DNA from: Pseudomonadota bacterium
Lineage (GTDB): Bacteria > Pseudomonadota > Alphaproteobacteria > Rhizobiales > Xanthobacteraceae
Direction: 5' to 3'
Length of the DNA: 42,880 bases
Assembly (NCBI GenBank): GCA_023423415.1
Contig: JAFAFP010000136.1
Coordinates: 1-42,880 of the forward strand
Position numbers and translations under genes: made by a program
Part shown: piece by piece, positions 17,185-25,139 of the stretch
How positions within the stretch are numbered: the first letter of the stretch is position 1
Layout of the letters: each line of letters begins with the position of its first letter
Notes under the pieces: model-generated
Told to the model about the DNA's origin: nothing
The model's database searches: none
The model's input: only the letters and a program-made list of their open reading frames with translations

Positions 17185-17489
17185 TCGTCACCTGTCGCCA
17201 ACCCCGCCGTTCTCGCAATGCAACGCGAACTTCTCGCAACTGCGAATACTCTCACCCGCAAAAGACTAGCAATTTCCAGCCGTAAAATCCGTCTTTTGGC
17301 CGAAAGTCTTATAAGTGCGCTCGCGGGACAATGTTACTTTTCCGTATCTTTTTTGCAGCTCGGCATAAAGACCGAGAAGTTCAGGCGGCAGCTAGGGGGT
17401 GCCGCAAGCCAGCCGGGTCAACCGGCGCCCCTCATACTTAACACCCGGAGCGCAAGCATCCGGACATTGGAGGGAAAGGTAACCGGCCC
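17185..17489. other. Divergent intergenic region, 305 bp, no gene seen
   Basis: This stretch should hold the promoters of the minus-strand regulator pair and of the plus-strand symporter pair. The part near 17315-17360 is AT-richer (a TTATAAGT and a TATCTTTTTT run). I see no clear operator repeat, hairpin or open frame, and I cannot place -35/-10 boxes with confidence. Confidence 0.6.
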
Positions 17490-17786
17490 ATGTCACAGCA
17501 GACAGCAGCGCATCAAACAACTGCGCAGGAAACGTCTGCCAATGATCAGGCTCATTGGCGCAAGACGACTAACCTAATGTGGACGCATCTCGCGATCTGG
17601 TTCTTCTTTGGCTACGTGGTGCATATGTTCGCACCCGCATTGAACAAGATCGTCATTCTTGGATTTCCGCTCGGCTTCTATATGGCCGCGCAAGGCTCGC
17701 TGATCGCGTTCGTTGTCCAGCTTTTCCTCTTCGCGAAACAGCAGGACAAGATCGACCGCGAATTCGGCGTGGCCGAAGACGATTGA
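17490..17786 (+). CDS. DUF4212 small subunit of a solute:sodium symporter
   Basis: The 98-residue protein has a polar N-terminus, two membrane helices (about 30-49 and 57-82) and a charged C-terminal tail. This fits DUF4212, annotated as the small subunit of certain solute:sodium symporters. The Trp-Arg-Lys-Thr-Thr-Asn-Leu-Met-Trp (23-31) before the first helix is typical of this group. It ends 13 bases before the large symporter gene, with a GAGGGG site between them. The pair probably assembles as one transporter. No enzymatic role is expected. Confidence 0.88.
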   Translation: MSQQTAAHQTTAQETSANDQAHWRKTTNLMWTHLAIWFFFGYVVHMFAPALNKIVILGFPLGFYMAAQGSLIAFVVQLFLFAKQQDKIDREFGVAEDD

Positions 17787-17799
17787 GGGGTAAGCACAC

Positions 17800-19773
17800 A
17801 TGGCTACTCAAACCTCAGACAGAAGCAACGACTTCATCAACAATCTCGGCAAGATTTACGGTCTTTATACAGGCGGCTTTCTTGCTTTCGTGATTCTGCT
17901 CGCGATTCTCGAACAGGTCGGCGTCCCGAATAGAGTCCTCGGCTATCTGTTCGTATTCTTCACCATCGCGGTGTACGCCATCATCGGCGTGCTTTCGCGT
18001 ACGGGCCAGGTCTCGGAATATTACGTCGCAGGCCGGCGCGTTCCTGCGCTCTACAATGGCATGGCGACTGGCGCGGACTGGATGTCGGCGGCATCGTTCG
18101 TCGGCATGGCCGGCACCCTCTTCCTGCTCGGCTATGACGGCCTGGCCTGGGTGCTGGGCTGGACCGGCGGCTACGTGCTGGTGTCGGTGCTGGTCGGACC
18201 GTACTTGCGCAAATTCGGCGCCTATACCGTCCCTGACTTCATGTCCTACCGGTTCGGCGGCAACTTTGCCCGCTTCCTGGCGGTGGTTGTGCTGTTCTGC
18301 TGCTCCTTCACCTATGTGACGGCGCAGATTTACGGCACCGGCATCATCGCCTCGCGCTTCCTTGGAATGTCATTTGAAATCGCGGTGTTCGTGGGACTGG
18401 CTGGCATCCTGCTCTGCTCGATGCTGGGTGGCATGCGAGCCGTCACCTGGACGCAGATCGCCCAGTACATCGTGCTGATCGTGGCGTACCTGACACCGAT
18501 CATCATCCTGTCCACCAAGAAATATGGCATTCCGATCCCGGAACTGACCTACGGACAGGCGATCGCAGAAATCACCGCGCGTGAAGGACAAATGCTGAAG
18601 GAAGGACTGGCGACCGCGGCCAATCTCAAGCCGCATATCCAGCCGTGGTTGAACTACACGCCGCTCAACTTCTTTGCGATTATCTTCTGCATGATGGTGG
18701 GCACAGCGTCATTGCCGCACATCCTGATGCGCTACTTCACCACTCCGTCGGTACGTGAAGCCCGTCAGTCAGTGGCGTGGTCGTTGTTCTTCATCTTCCT
18801 CCTTTACTTCTCGGCGCCGGCCTATGCGGCGTTCTCGAAGCTGGAGGTCTATACCAACATCATCGGGCGGAGCATTGAGGATATCCGTCCCTGGATGTTC
18901 ACCTGGGGCGAACTCGGCCTGATCCAGATCTGCGGCAAGAATGCTTCGAGTCTGGCGGATGTAGCCGCAGCTTGTAAAGCGATTGCCGGACATCCCGGCG
19001 TCGTGCGTCTGCAGGACTTTGTGATCAATACGGACGTGATCGTGCTTTCCACGCCGGAAATCGCGGGCCTTCCATATGTGATCGCAGGCCTGGTCGCCGC
19101 CGGCGGTCTGGCGGCGGCGCTCTCGACCGCAGACGGTCTCCTGCTCGCCATCGCCAACGCGCTGTCGCACGACATCTACTACAAGATGATCGATCCGAAC
19201 GCGCCGACGGTGCGGCGTCTGACGGTCGCCCGTGTCCTCTTGCTGTTGGTCGCCATCGCGGCGGCTGCAACGGCAGCAACCAAGCCTGCAGACATTCTCG
19301 CCATGGTGGGCTGGGCGTTCTCGCTCGCCATGGCGGGCAACTTCCCTGCCCTTATTATGGGTATCTGGTGGAAGCGGGCAACGACGGCCGGTGCCGTCGC
19401 CGGAATCATCGGCGGCTTTGGCCTCGCCCTGTTCTACCTGGTGTGTACCCGCTACTTCCCAGGCTACGGCGTAGCGTATTTCGGAATGTCCTCCCTGCCC
19501 AATCCGGCTGGCGCTCCGCTGGTTGATCTGGCCAAGGCGATGGCAGCTCCGAATGCGATGGACACGTTCGTCGCCGCGAGCCATCCGATGGCCTCGAAAG
19601 TTGGCTGGTTCGGGATCAACAACATTGCCGCAGGTCTGATCGGCATGCCGATCGGCTTCCTGCTGATCTATGTTGTGAGCCTGATGGGCAAGGAACCGTC
19701 GAGGGAGATGCAGGCTTTCGTGGATGAAATCCGCAAGCCACGCGGCCGCACGATTCTGCAAGAAAAAGACTAG
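17800..19773 (+). CDS. Solute:sodium symporter, acetate/ActP-like (VC_2705 type)
   Basis: The 657-residue membrane protein belongs to the SSS (SLC5) family and has roughly 13 or more hydrophobic segments. The region Glu-Tyr-Tyr-Val-Ala-Gly-Arg-Arg-Val-Pro (74-83), followed by Gly-Ala-Asp-Trp-Met-Ser-Ala-Ala-Ser-Phe, is the conserved sodium-site stretch of ActP-like carriers. The length is greater than ActP of E. coli (about 550) because of an extra soluble insertion near residues 360-410. Acetate or another short carboxylate is the likely cargo, by family and by pairing with DUF4212. A strong terminator follows at 19799. Confidence 0.92.
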   Translation: MATQTSDRSNDFINNLGKIYGLYTGGFLAFVILLAILEQVGVPNRVLGYLFVFFTIAVYAIIGVLSRTGQVSEYYVAGRRVPALYNGMATGADWMSAASFVGMAGTLFLLGYDGLAWVLGWTGGYVLVSVLVGPYLRKFGAYTVPDFMSYRFGGNFARFLAVVVLFCCSFTYVTAQIYGTGIIASRFLGMSFEIAVFVGLAGILLCSMLGGMRAVTWTQIAQYIVLIVAYLTPIIILSTKKYGIPIPELTYGQAIAEITAREGQMLKEGLATAANLKPHIQPWLNYTPLNFFAIIFCMMVGTASLPHILMRYFTTPSVREARQSVAWSLFFIFLLYFSAPAYAAFSKLEVYTNIIGRSIEDIRPWMFTWGELGLIQICGKNASSLADVAAACKAIAGHPGVVRLQDFVINTDVIVLSTPEIAGLPYVIAGLVAAGGLAAALSTADGLLLAIANALSHDIYYKMIDPNAPTVRRLTVARVLLLLVAIAAAATAATKPADILAMVGWAFSLAMAGNFPALIMGIWWKRATTAGAVAGIIGGFGLALFYLVCTRYFPGYGVAYFGMSSLPNPAGAPLVDLAKAMAAPNAMDTFVAASHPMASKVGWFGINNIAAGLIGMPIGFLLIYVVSLMGKEPSREMQAFVDEIRKPRGRTILQEKD

Positions 19774-19798
19774 ATCTGAAAAACAGGCGTCAGACCAC

Positions 19799-19836
19799 GC
19801 GGGGTTCCAAGACAACTTGGAACCCCGCATTTTTTC
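19799..19836 (+). terminator. Rho-independent terminator after the symporter gene
   Basis: GCGGGGTTCCAA (19799-19810) pairs exactly with TTGGAACCCCGC (19817-19828) around a six-base loop, and ATTTTTTC follows. This 12-bp stem and T-run form a strong terminator 25 bases past the stop codon. It separates the symporter operon from the small membrane proteins. Confidence 0.9.
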
Positions 19837-19894
19837 AACACGCCGCAACGACTTTGCGATACATCAAACTGTACGCGCGCCGGAGATATTCAGA

Positions 19895-20203
19895 GTGCAA
19901 ACGACGTCCTTCTGGGGCCTTTGGTATTTCCACCTGCCGAACTTCATCCTGGCCGTCGTGATGTACACGATGCTCGGCCGCGCCCTGCTTGGCCTGATTA
20001 TCGAGCCGAACTCCAAGAATTACATCTGGCGCGGCTTTTGTGCGATCACTGATCCCTTCCTCCAAATGTTGGCCGTCGTCACGCCGAAGGCAACCGCACC
20101 GGTCGTCCAATGGCTGTTCGGCTTTGTGTGGCTATTCTGGCTGCGCGTGCTGTGGTTGCTGCTGTTCATCTTCACCGGCCTGCTGAAGGTGGCCGGGTCA
20201 TGA
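19895..20203 (+). CDS. Small membrane protein, YggT-like
   Basis: The chosen start is GTG at 19895, with GGAG at 19882-19885. The frame is open further upstream, to 19724, but that part runs through the terminator and the end of the symporter gene. The 102-residue product has two hydrophobic stretches (about 14-35 and 70-97). The connecting part reads Trp-Arg-Gly-Phe-Cys-Ala-Ile-Thr-Asp-Pro-Phe-Leu and then Thr-Pro, like one half of a YggT-family protein. That assignment is tentative. The stop overlaps the next start (ATGA, 20200-20203). Confidence 0.75.
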   Translation: MQTTSFWGLWYFHLPNFILAVVMYTMLGRALLGLIIEPNSKNYIWRGFCAITDPFLQMLAVVTPKATAPVVQWLFGFVWLFWLRVLWLLLFIFTGLLKVAGS

Positions 20204-20526
20204 ACGAACGCAGCTTCTATTACATCGGCATTGCCTTTTTCGGGATGATCAACGGTATCTTCAATCCGCTGTTCTTCTTCGTCTTCCAATTGTCGGCTTA
20301 TCTGATGGCCGAGCCATTGTTTGGCAGCACGGCAGCGATCGCCTATTTCTCCTCGCTGATGCTGTCCACCGGAACGGTGATCCTGGCCGGCATACCGGCC
20401 GCGTTCTATGAACGCTTCATTGGCGCAAAGGACGATTCCACGGTGACCTCATTGTGGATCTGGCTCGCCGGAACTGCGGTTTTGAGCCTGCCCGCCATCG
20501 GCAATTTTCTCAAAATCGGCCTCTGA
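20200..20526 (+). CDS. Small three-helix membrane protein, unknown
   Basis: The 108-residue protein has about three membrane helices (8-36, 43-68, 82-105) and a short charged loop (Glu-Arg-Phe-Ile-Gly-Ala-Lys-Asp-Asp) between the last two. I recognise no family. Its ATG overlaps the stop of the YggT-like gene by four bases, so both are translated together and probably work together in the inner membrane. A frame open upstream to 20110 is out of register with the real upstream gene. Confidence 0.8.
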   Translation: MNERSFYYIGIAFFGMINGIFNPLFFFVFQLSAYLMAEPLFGSTAAIAYFSSLMLSTGTVILAGIPAAFYERFIGAKDDSTVTSLWIWLAGTAVLSLPAIGNFLKIGL

Positions 20527-20719
20527 AAGGCGCTCCTCGCGCCCGACGTTTTCCTGCCGCTTTCCGGAACCACGTTGACGCCCCCCGCGTTCAGCGGTTG
20601 CAGGCTGTAGCGCGGCGTGGCTGCCGGCTTGGTTCTTGCTGGCAAACACGCATCAAATCGAACTCATCCCGGAGAGGAGACGTCAATGGAGAAGGTGTCC
20701 AATCGATAAGGAGACCCGC

Positions 20720-21082
20720 ATGGATGCATTTTCACGTTTCGCGTTTTTCACCGTTGTGCGCGACGCCAGCTTCTCCGCCTTGGCTGCAGGCATTCTGATG
20801 ATTGCGTACAGCTTCGACCTGTCACTGGCTCTGGTGATTGGCGCGTCGGTCGCCATGTTCTTTACTGCGGTCATGCTGGTGCGCGCCCTCGTTCTGACCG
20901 AGGAGCGTGTTGTCGCGACCGAACCATGGCTGGTGATGCAACCAGAGGAGCGGCCGGTCGGCGATGCTGGCCGCGCCTACGCATATGAGCAACTCGAAAC
21001 GATGCTGTTGGCCGGCGCCAAGAGCGCAGCCGGCATCGCATCGCTGCTGTTCGGGTTGGGCCTTCTCACATCCTGGGTGTAG
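20720..21082 (+). CDS. Small membrane protein, unknown
   Basis: The 120-residue product has hydrophobic segments at about 17-57 (probably two helices) and 98-119. A soluble loop between them contains Glu-Glu-Arg-Pro-Val-Gly-Asp-Ala-Gly-Arg-Ala-Tyr. The start at 20720 has a good AAGGAG at 20708-20713. A longer frame from 20636 lacks such a site. It lies 193 bp after the preceding membrane-protein pair and ahead of another membrane gene. No family is recognised. Confidence 0.8.
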   Translation: MDAFSRFAFFTVVRDASFSALAAGILMIAYSFDLSLALVIGASVAMFFTAVMLVRALVLTEERVVATEPWLVMQPEERPVGDAGRAYAYEQLETMLLAGAKSAAGIASLLFGLGLLTSWV

Positions 21083-21173
21083 CTGTTGAACTGATACACC
21101 AGTTTGTGACCGAGCCTGCCTGCGGCTTTTGCTACTTTTGATTGACTGGCTGTCAGCTTCGCCTGGGACAAGC

Positions 21174-21671
21174 ATGGAGCATATGCGCCGCATCGCGTTC
21201 GAAACGGTCCTGCGCGCTTGCGCCTTTGCGTCGCTTGGCATTTTTTGCGTCATGATCGGGATGTCATTCGATCCGAAGCTGGCGTTTCAGGCGGGCGGAT
21301 TTCTCACCACCGTCATGGCATTCATTCTGATCCTGAAGTCGCGTGAGGCGCTGACCAAGGACTATCGCCGGACCGAGATGTGGCTTTACATCGACCGGAA
21401 TTTCCGTCCTCCCGAAGCTTATGCGCAGTGGGCCAGTTCCACCGTGCTCCGCGACGTCTATCTCACCTTTGCAATGTGGACGGCGGCCGTTTCGATCGTG
21501 ATGTGGGCTCTGGCATTGCTGTTCTCGCTGGCAGGAGCCAGTTCGACGCTTGCGCGCGACGCCGCAACACCTCCGCGTCCGGTTGTCGACACCCGACCAA
21601 TCAATGCGTCCGTGCCGTCGGCCGAGCAACGGCGCCCTGTACCGGCCATCCGTTATCAGGTGTTTCCTTAA
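21174..21671 (+). CDS. Membrane protein of unknown function
   Basis: This 165-residue protein has three likely membrane helices (about 12-30, 36-54 and 96-120), a soluble loop with Tyr-Arg-Arg-Thr-Glu-Met-Trp-Leu-Tyr (64-72), and a Pro/Arg-rich C-terminal tail. The start is uncertain: Met at 21174 or 21183 is more likely than 21129, because the first helix then begins after a short basic stretch. I do not recognise a family. The gene is convergent with the porin gene downstream. Confidence 0.75.
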   Translation: MEHMRRIAFETVLRACAFASLGIFCVMIGMSFDPKLAFQAGGFLTTVMAFILILKSREALTKDYRRTEMWLYIDRNFRPPEAYAQWASSTVLRDVYLTFAMWTAAVSIVMWALALLFSLAGASSTLARDAATPPRPVVDTRPINASVPSAEQRRPVPAIRYQVFP

Positions 21672-21737
21672 CCGAACGGCGAAAGCACGATAACTGTGCC
21701 TTCCTCGCGCCGCCAAATTGCATCGAACCAAGCTGCA

Positions 21738-23123
21738 TCAATATGTGATGGTGCTCCGCACCCCGACCACGGCGCCGCTCCGGACTGCGCGGCCGGGAGC
21801 CGCAGCATCCGGCACATTCCCACCCGGATGAAACACATACTGAAAAACCGGCTGCACGGTCCAACCCGGCTTGATCTGCGCCTGATAGCTCGCTTCGAAC
21901 AGCATCTCGTAGTCCCGCACCGGCTGCATCTGCCCTAGCAGGGCAATCGTGTCGCGATCGAGCGCGCTCGCCCGATCGGACATGCGTGCATAGATCAGAC
22001 TGGCGCCGAACTTATCGTCGGGCCGACCCGGCAGCATCCCTGAGAAAACGACACCCGTATCCACGAATAGATCGACGAGATTCCGGTCGGATTGCGTGCC
22101 GGAGAAGCGGCCGAAAATGCTGATGCCGCTGTTGGCATCGCCGCCTGCGGGCCGATAGATCTGCTGATCAAAAATTCCGTAAATGCCACTTGTGCTACGA
22201 AACTGACGAGCGATGCCGCTGCTTAGGGGATGCGCCAGCGAATGACCGTGATGGTCAAAAAGCTGATCGTCGAATTTGCCGAAATGGTACCAACCGCCAA
22301 GACGAAGAATGCCCGCCAAGCCAGTAGCCCCCTTGTCTTGATTGTATCGGTATTGGAGCTCCGCCATCAGCAAAGGCGGGTCGTTGACGCGAAAATTGGT
22401 GCCATGACGGTTCTCAGTCGCCTGATTGCCCGGGTTGCCGTTAAAGAGCGCAACCAGTAGAGACCAATGATCATCCGGCGTAAATTTCAGGCGCATACCC
22501 GGCGTGGACAACGGATAGGCCGGGCCTCCGCTTGGCAGATTGGCGCCCAGGATCGTTGGCCAGTCGTTGCTGATGAACATCTTGGCATAGTCGCTGACGA
22601 AAAATTCGCCGTCCGCAGTAATTTGCCCGACGCGGATACTGAAAGCGTCGTTGAACAATTTCTGCTCGAGCCAAAGCTCGGACAGGCGCGTGGACGGCAC
22701 GGCTTCGATATTGCTGATGGTGATCAGGCTTTCGAAATGATCGTCGCGGAGACCGTTCGAGTTGTGAATCTGAAAGCCGTTGGCAAAGAAGCTCAGCCCC
22801 TTCCATCCGAACAGCTTCTCTAGATCCGCGTTTAATAGACCTTCGAGCTTGCCTTCATAGATCCCGCCCCGGCGGACCCCGCCGGAGACATTGCCCAGCA
22901 CCTCCCCCGTATAGATCAGGCTGTACGAAATCCCCCGTTCGCTAAGCCGCTTGCGGGTGCCAAATGGATCGCCGTCGCTCGGCAGACTCGTTGCAATCGA
23001 GGGTGAAGGAAGCCCGTTCTCGGTGTCCGCAATGGCGGTGTAATGCCACCCCAGCCCCACTAAAATGAGACAGCTCAAGACGAGCCGGTTCAGAAGAGCT
23101 GCCGATCTCTTCCAAGAATGCAA
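21738..23123 (-). CDS. OprB-like outer-membrane porin, probably for manganese
   Basis: The protein resembles the OprB family of carbohydrate-selective porins: a signal peptide, then a long beta-strand-rich barrel that ends Val-Gly-Val-Arg-Ser-Thr-Ile-Thr-Tyr with a terminal aromatic residue. No good ATG exists. The frame is open to 23399, but that overlaps the divergent sitA gene. TTG at 23123 gives a signal peptide (through Tyr-Thr-Ala-Ile-Ala), and CTG at 23093, behind a GGAAGAGA, is another choice. It is divergent from a SitABCD importer, and a Mur-like operator lies at the start region. An outer-membrane metal channel like MnoP of Bradyrhizobium is therefore an attractive inference. Sugar uptake is the default family role. 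Confidence 0.85.
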   Translation of the reverse strand: MHSWKRSAALLNRLVLSCLILVGLGWHYTAIADTENGLPSPSIATSLPSDGDPFGTRKRLSERGISYSLIYTGEVLGNVSGGVRRGGIYEGKLEGLLNADLEKLFGWKGLSFFANGFQIHNSNGLRDDHFESLITISNIEAVPSTRLSELWLEQKLFNDAFSIRVGQITADGEFFVSDYAKMFISNDWPTILGANLPSGGPAYPLSTPGMRLKFTPDDHWSLLVALFNGNPGNQATENRHGTNFRVNDPPLLMAELQYRYNQDKGATGLAGILRLGGWYHFGKFDDQLFDHHGHSLAHPLSSGIARQFRSTSGIYGIFDQQIYRPAGGDANSGISIFGRFSGTQSDRNLVDLFVDTGVVFSGMLPGRPDDKFGASLIYARMSDRASALDRDTIALLGQMQPVRDYEMLFEASYQAQIKPGWTVQPVFQYVFHPGGNVPDAAAPGRAVRSGAVVGVRSTITY

Positions 23124-23133
23124 ATCAGTTGCA
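23119..23133. promoter_or_regulatory. Mur-like operator 1 (porin side)
   Basis: TGCAAATCAGTTGCA is an inverted repeat, TGCAA-N5-TTGCA. A further TGCAA follows at 23135-23139. It has the same 15-bp plan as the box at 23266-23280. It lies at the presumed start of the porin gene, where a bound repressor would block it. Alphaproteobacterial Mur/Fur sites are of this TGCAA/TTGCA kind. Confidence 0.65.
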
Positions 23134-23193
23134 AATGCAACAAGCCCGAAAACAACGGGTTTATAACGACAATTTTCCAATTCCACGCCCCAG

Positions 23194-23210
23194 TTGCGAT
23201 TAGCTCGCAA
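23194..23210. promoter_or_regulatory. Mur-like operator 2 (central)
   Basis: TTGCGATTAGCTCGCAA is a 17-bp inverted repeat with 6-bp arms (TTGCGA/TCGCAA). It lies midway between the two divergent genes. Its TTGC-N9-GCAA plan equals that of the box at 23248-23264. Confidence 0.6.
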
Positions 23211-23247
23211 TAAGGATTGACACAGAGCCGAGTTCTGCGCAAGTTGT

Positions 23248-23264
23248 TTGCAACTAATTCGCAA
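23248..23264. promoter_or_regulatory. Mur-like operator 3 (sitA side)
   Basis: TTGCAACTAATTCGCAA has TTGC and GCAA ends with a 9-bp centre, the same size and ends as the box at 23194-23210. It is separated by one base from the next box, so two repressor dimers could bind side by side upstream of sitA. Confidence 0.6.
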
Positions 23265-23265
23265 C

Positions 23266-23280
23266 TGCAATAAAATTGCA
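23266..23280. promoter_or_regulatory. Mur-like operator 4 (sitA proximal)
   Basis: TGCAATAAAATTGCA is a perfect 6-bp inverted repeat (TGCAAT/ATTGCA) with a 3-bp centre. It lies 45 bases before the sitA start codon. The sequence does not resemble the ATGTTATAACAT-type Zur site, which argues against zinc control. Confidence 0.7.
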
Positions 23281-23325
23281 GGGCAGCGCTGGTGGTCACT
23301 AGCAACACAGTGGGAATGAATTGGA

Positions 23326-24246
23326 ATGACGAAGCCTTTGCTCCGCCGACTGGCTGCGGCCGCTGTCATTGCGGGATTGATTGCCACGGGTATCCTCAAC
23401 CCGGCTCAGGCGCAGACCGCGAACCACAAGCCGTTCCGCGTGGTGACCACGTTCACCGTGATCCAGGACATCGCGCAGAATGTCGCCGGTGACAAAGCGA
23501 TCGTCGAATCCATCACCAAGCCCGGCGCCGAAATCCATGATTACCAGCCGACCCCGCTCGATATCGTGCGGGCGCAGTCGGCCGACCTCGTATTGTGGAA
23601 CGGCTTCAACCTCGAACGCTGGTTCGAGCGGTTCTTCGATAACGTCAAGGAGGTGCCGAGCGTCGTCGTCACCGAGGGTATCGAACCGATGGGGATCACC
23701 GAAGGCCCCTATACCGGCAAACCGAACCCACATGCCTGGATGTCGCCCGCAAACGCGCTCATCTATGTCGAGAATATCCGCAAGGCGCTGGTGAAGTTCG
23801 ATCCGAAGAATGCGGATGCTTACAACAGGAATGCCGCCGCTTATTCGGAAAAGATCAAGGCGCTCGACGACCCGTTGCGCAAGCGTCTTTCAGCCATCCC
23901 TGAGAACACACGCTGGCTGGTGACCAGCGAGGGCGCCTTTAGCTACCTGACCCGCGATTATAAAATGCGCGAAGCCTATCTCTGGCCCATCAATGCCGAC
24001 GAGCAGGGCACACCGAAGCAGGTCCGGCACGTGATTGATCTGGTGCGCAAGAACAAGATTCCGGTCGTGTTCAGCGAAAGCACAATCTCCGATCGCGCGG
24101 CCAAGCAGGTCGCACGGGAAACCGGAGCGCGCTACGGTGGCGTCCTGTATGTGGATTCGCTCAGCGCCGCGAATGGCCCGGTGCCGACATTTCTCGATCT
24201 GTTGAACGTGACGGTCAATACCATCGTGAAAGGTTTCGAAAAATGA
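23326..24246 (+). CDS. sitA: Metal ABC importer binding protein, SitA type (Mn/Fe)
   Basis: The 306-residue periplasmic protein belongs to the cluster A-I metal receptors (PsaA/SitA/ZnuA). A signal peptide ends near residue 30 (Pro-Ala-Gln-Ala-Gln). The predicted ligands are His71 (Glu-Ile-His-Asp-Tyr), His136 (Asn-Pro-His-Ala-Trp), Glu202 (Ser-Glu-Gly-Ala-Phe) and Asp277 (Tyr-Val-Asp-Ser-Leu). This His-His-Glu-Asp set is that of manganese/iron receptors such as PsaA; zinc receptors have a third His and usually a His-rich loop, which is absent. The ATG at 23326 follows a weak GGAA-type site. It is the first gene of a four-gene operon whose members overlap by four bases. Confidence 0.93.
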   Translation: MTKPLLRRLAAAAVIAGLIATGILNPAQAQTANHKPFRVVTTFTVIQDIAQNVAGDKAIVESITKPGAEIHDYQPTPLDIVRAQSADLVLWNGFNLERWFERFFDNVKEVPSVVVTEGIEPMGITEGPYTGKPNPHAWMSPANALIYVENIRKALVKFDPKNADAYNRNAAAYSEKIKALDDPLRKRLSAIPENTRWLVTSEGAFSYLTRDYKMREAYLWPINADEQGTPKQVRHVIDLVRKNKIPVVFSESTISDRAAKQVARETGARYGGVLYVDSLSAANGPVPTFLDLLNVTVNTIVKGFEK

Positions 24247-25139
24247 ATGCGCCGACGCATGGTTTGAAGCTTGCGCCTGACCTTGGCGCCAGCATTTCCG
24301 TGCGTAATCTCAGCGTGACCTATCCGAACGGCTTCACCGCCGTTCGGGACGCCAGCTTTTCGCTCGATCCCGGCACCATCTGCGCGCTGGTGGGGATCAA
24401 CGGCAGCGGCAAATCCACGATCTTCAAGGCGATCATGGGTTTCGTGCGACCATCCTCCGGCGAAGTCCAGCTCTGCGGGATGCCGGTCGACGACGCGGTG
24501 AAGAAAAATATCGTCGCCTATGTGCCACAGAGCGAGGACGTGGACTGGAATTTTCCGGTTCTGGTTGAGACCGTCGTGATGATGGGGCGGTACGGCCACA
24601 TGAATTTCCTGCGCATGCCATCGCGCGCCGACCGCTACAAGGTCGACCAGGCGCTCGAACGGGTCGGAATGAGCGCCTACCGCCACCGGCAGATCGGCGA
24701 GTTGAGCGGCGGTCAGAAAAAGCGGATATTCCTCGCGCGCTCGCTGGCGCAGGAAGGCAAGATCATCCTGCTCGACGAGCCATTCACAGGCGTCGATGTG
24801 AAGACAGAGACGGCGATCATCGGCCTGCTCCGCGAACTGCGCGCCTCCGGCCATCTGATGCTGGTCTCGACCCACAATCTCGGCAGCGTGCCGGATTTCT
24901 GCGACCAGGTGGTGCTGATCAACCGCACGGTGCTGGCCGCCGGCCCGACGTCCGAAGTGTTCACACAGAAGAACCTCGAACGCGCTTTCGGTGGCGTGCT
25001 GCGCAACTTCCAGCTCGGCGGACGCGACCTGCATGACGACGACGATGCGCGTAGCGTCACCGTTCTGACCGACGACGAGCGGCCGCTGGTGTTCTATGGC
25101 GACCGCCCCGAAAAGCGCAAAGATCCGGACTCGAAATGA
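24243..25139 (+). CDS. sitB: Metal ABC importer ATPase, SitB type
   Basis: The 298-residue ATPase drives the SitC/SitD channel. Walker A (GINGSGKST) is at 51-59. Leu-Ser-Gly-Gly-Gln-Lys-Lys-Arg, Leu-Leu-Asp-Glu-Pro-Phe and Ser-Thr-His-Asn-Leu-Gly follow in order. The phrase Val-Pro-Gln-Ser-Glu-Asp-Val-Asp-Trp-Asn-Phe-Pro before the signature is typical of the Sit/Yfe/Mnt ATPases. A charged tail of about 40 residues with an Asp run (Asp-Asp-Asp-Asp) extends beyond the ATPase core. The ATG overlaps the sitA stop by four bases (24243-24246). Confidence 0.94.
   Translation: MNAPTHGLKLAPDLGASISVRNLSVTYPNGFTAVRDASFSLDPGTICALVGINGSGKSTIFKAIMGFVRPSSGEVQLCGMPVDDAVKKNIVAYVPQSEDVDWNFPVLVETVVMMGRYGHMNFLRMPSRADRYKVDQALERVGMSAYRHRQIGELSGGQKKRIFLARSLAQEGKIILLDEPFTGVDVKTETAIIGLLRELRASGHLMLVSTHNLGSVPDFCDQVVLINRTVLAAGPTSEVFTQKNLERAFGGVLRNFQLGGRDLHDDDDARSVTVLTDDERPLVFYGDRPEKRKDPDSK

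Noticed and set aside
19724..19894. Upstream extension of the YggT-like frame
   Set aside because: It reads through the end of the symporter gene and its terminator. GTG at 19895 with GGAG is the better start.
23124..23399. Extended frame upstream of the porin gene, running into sitA
   Set aside because: It overlaps the start of sitA and the whole operator region, and its residues show no signal peptide or family pattern.
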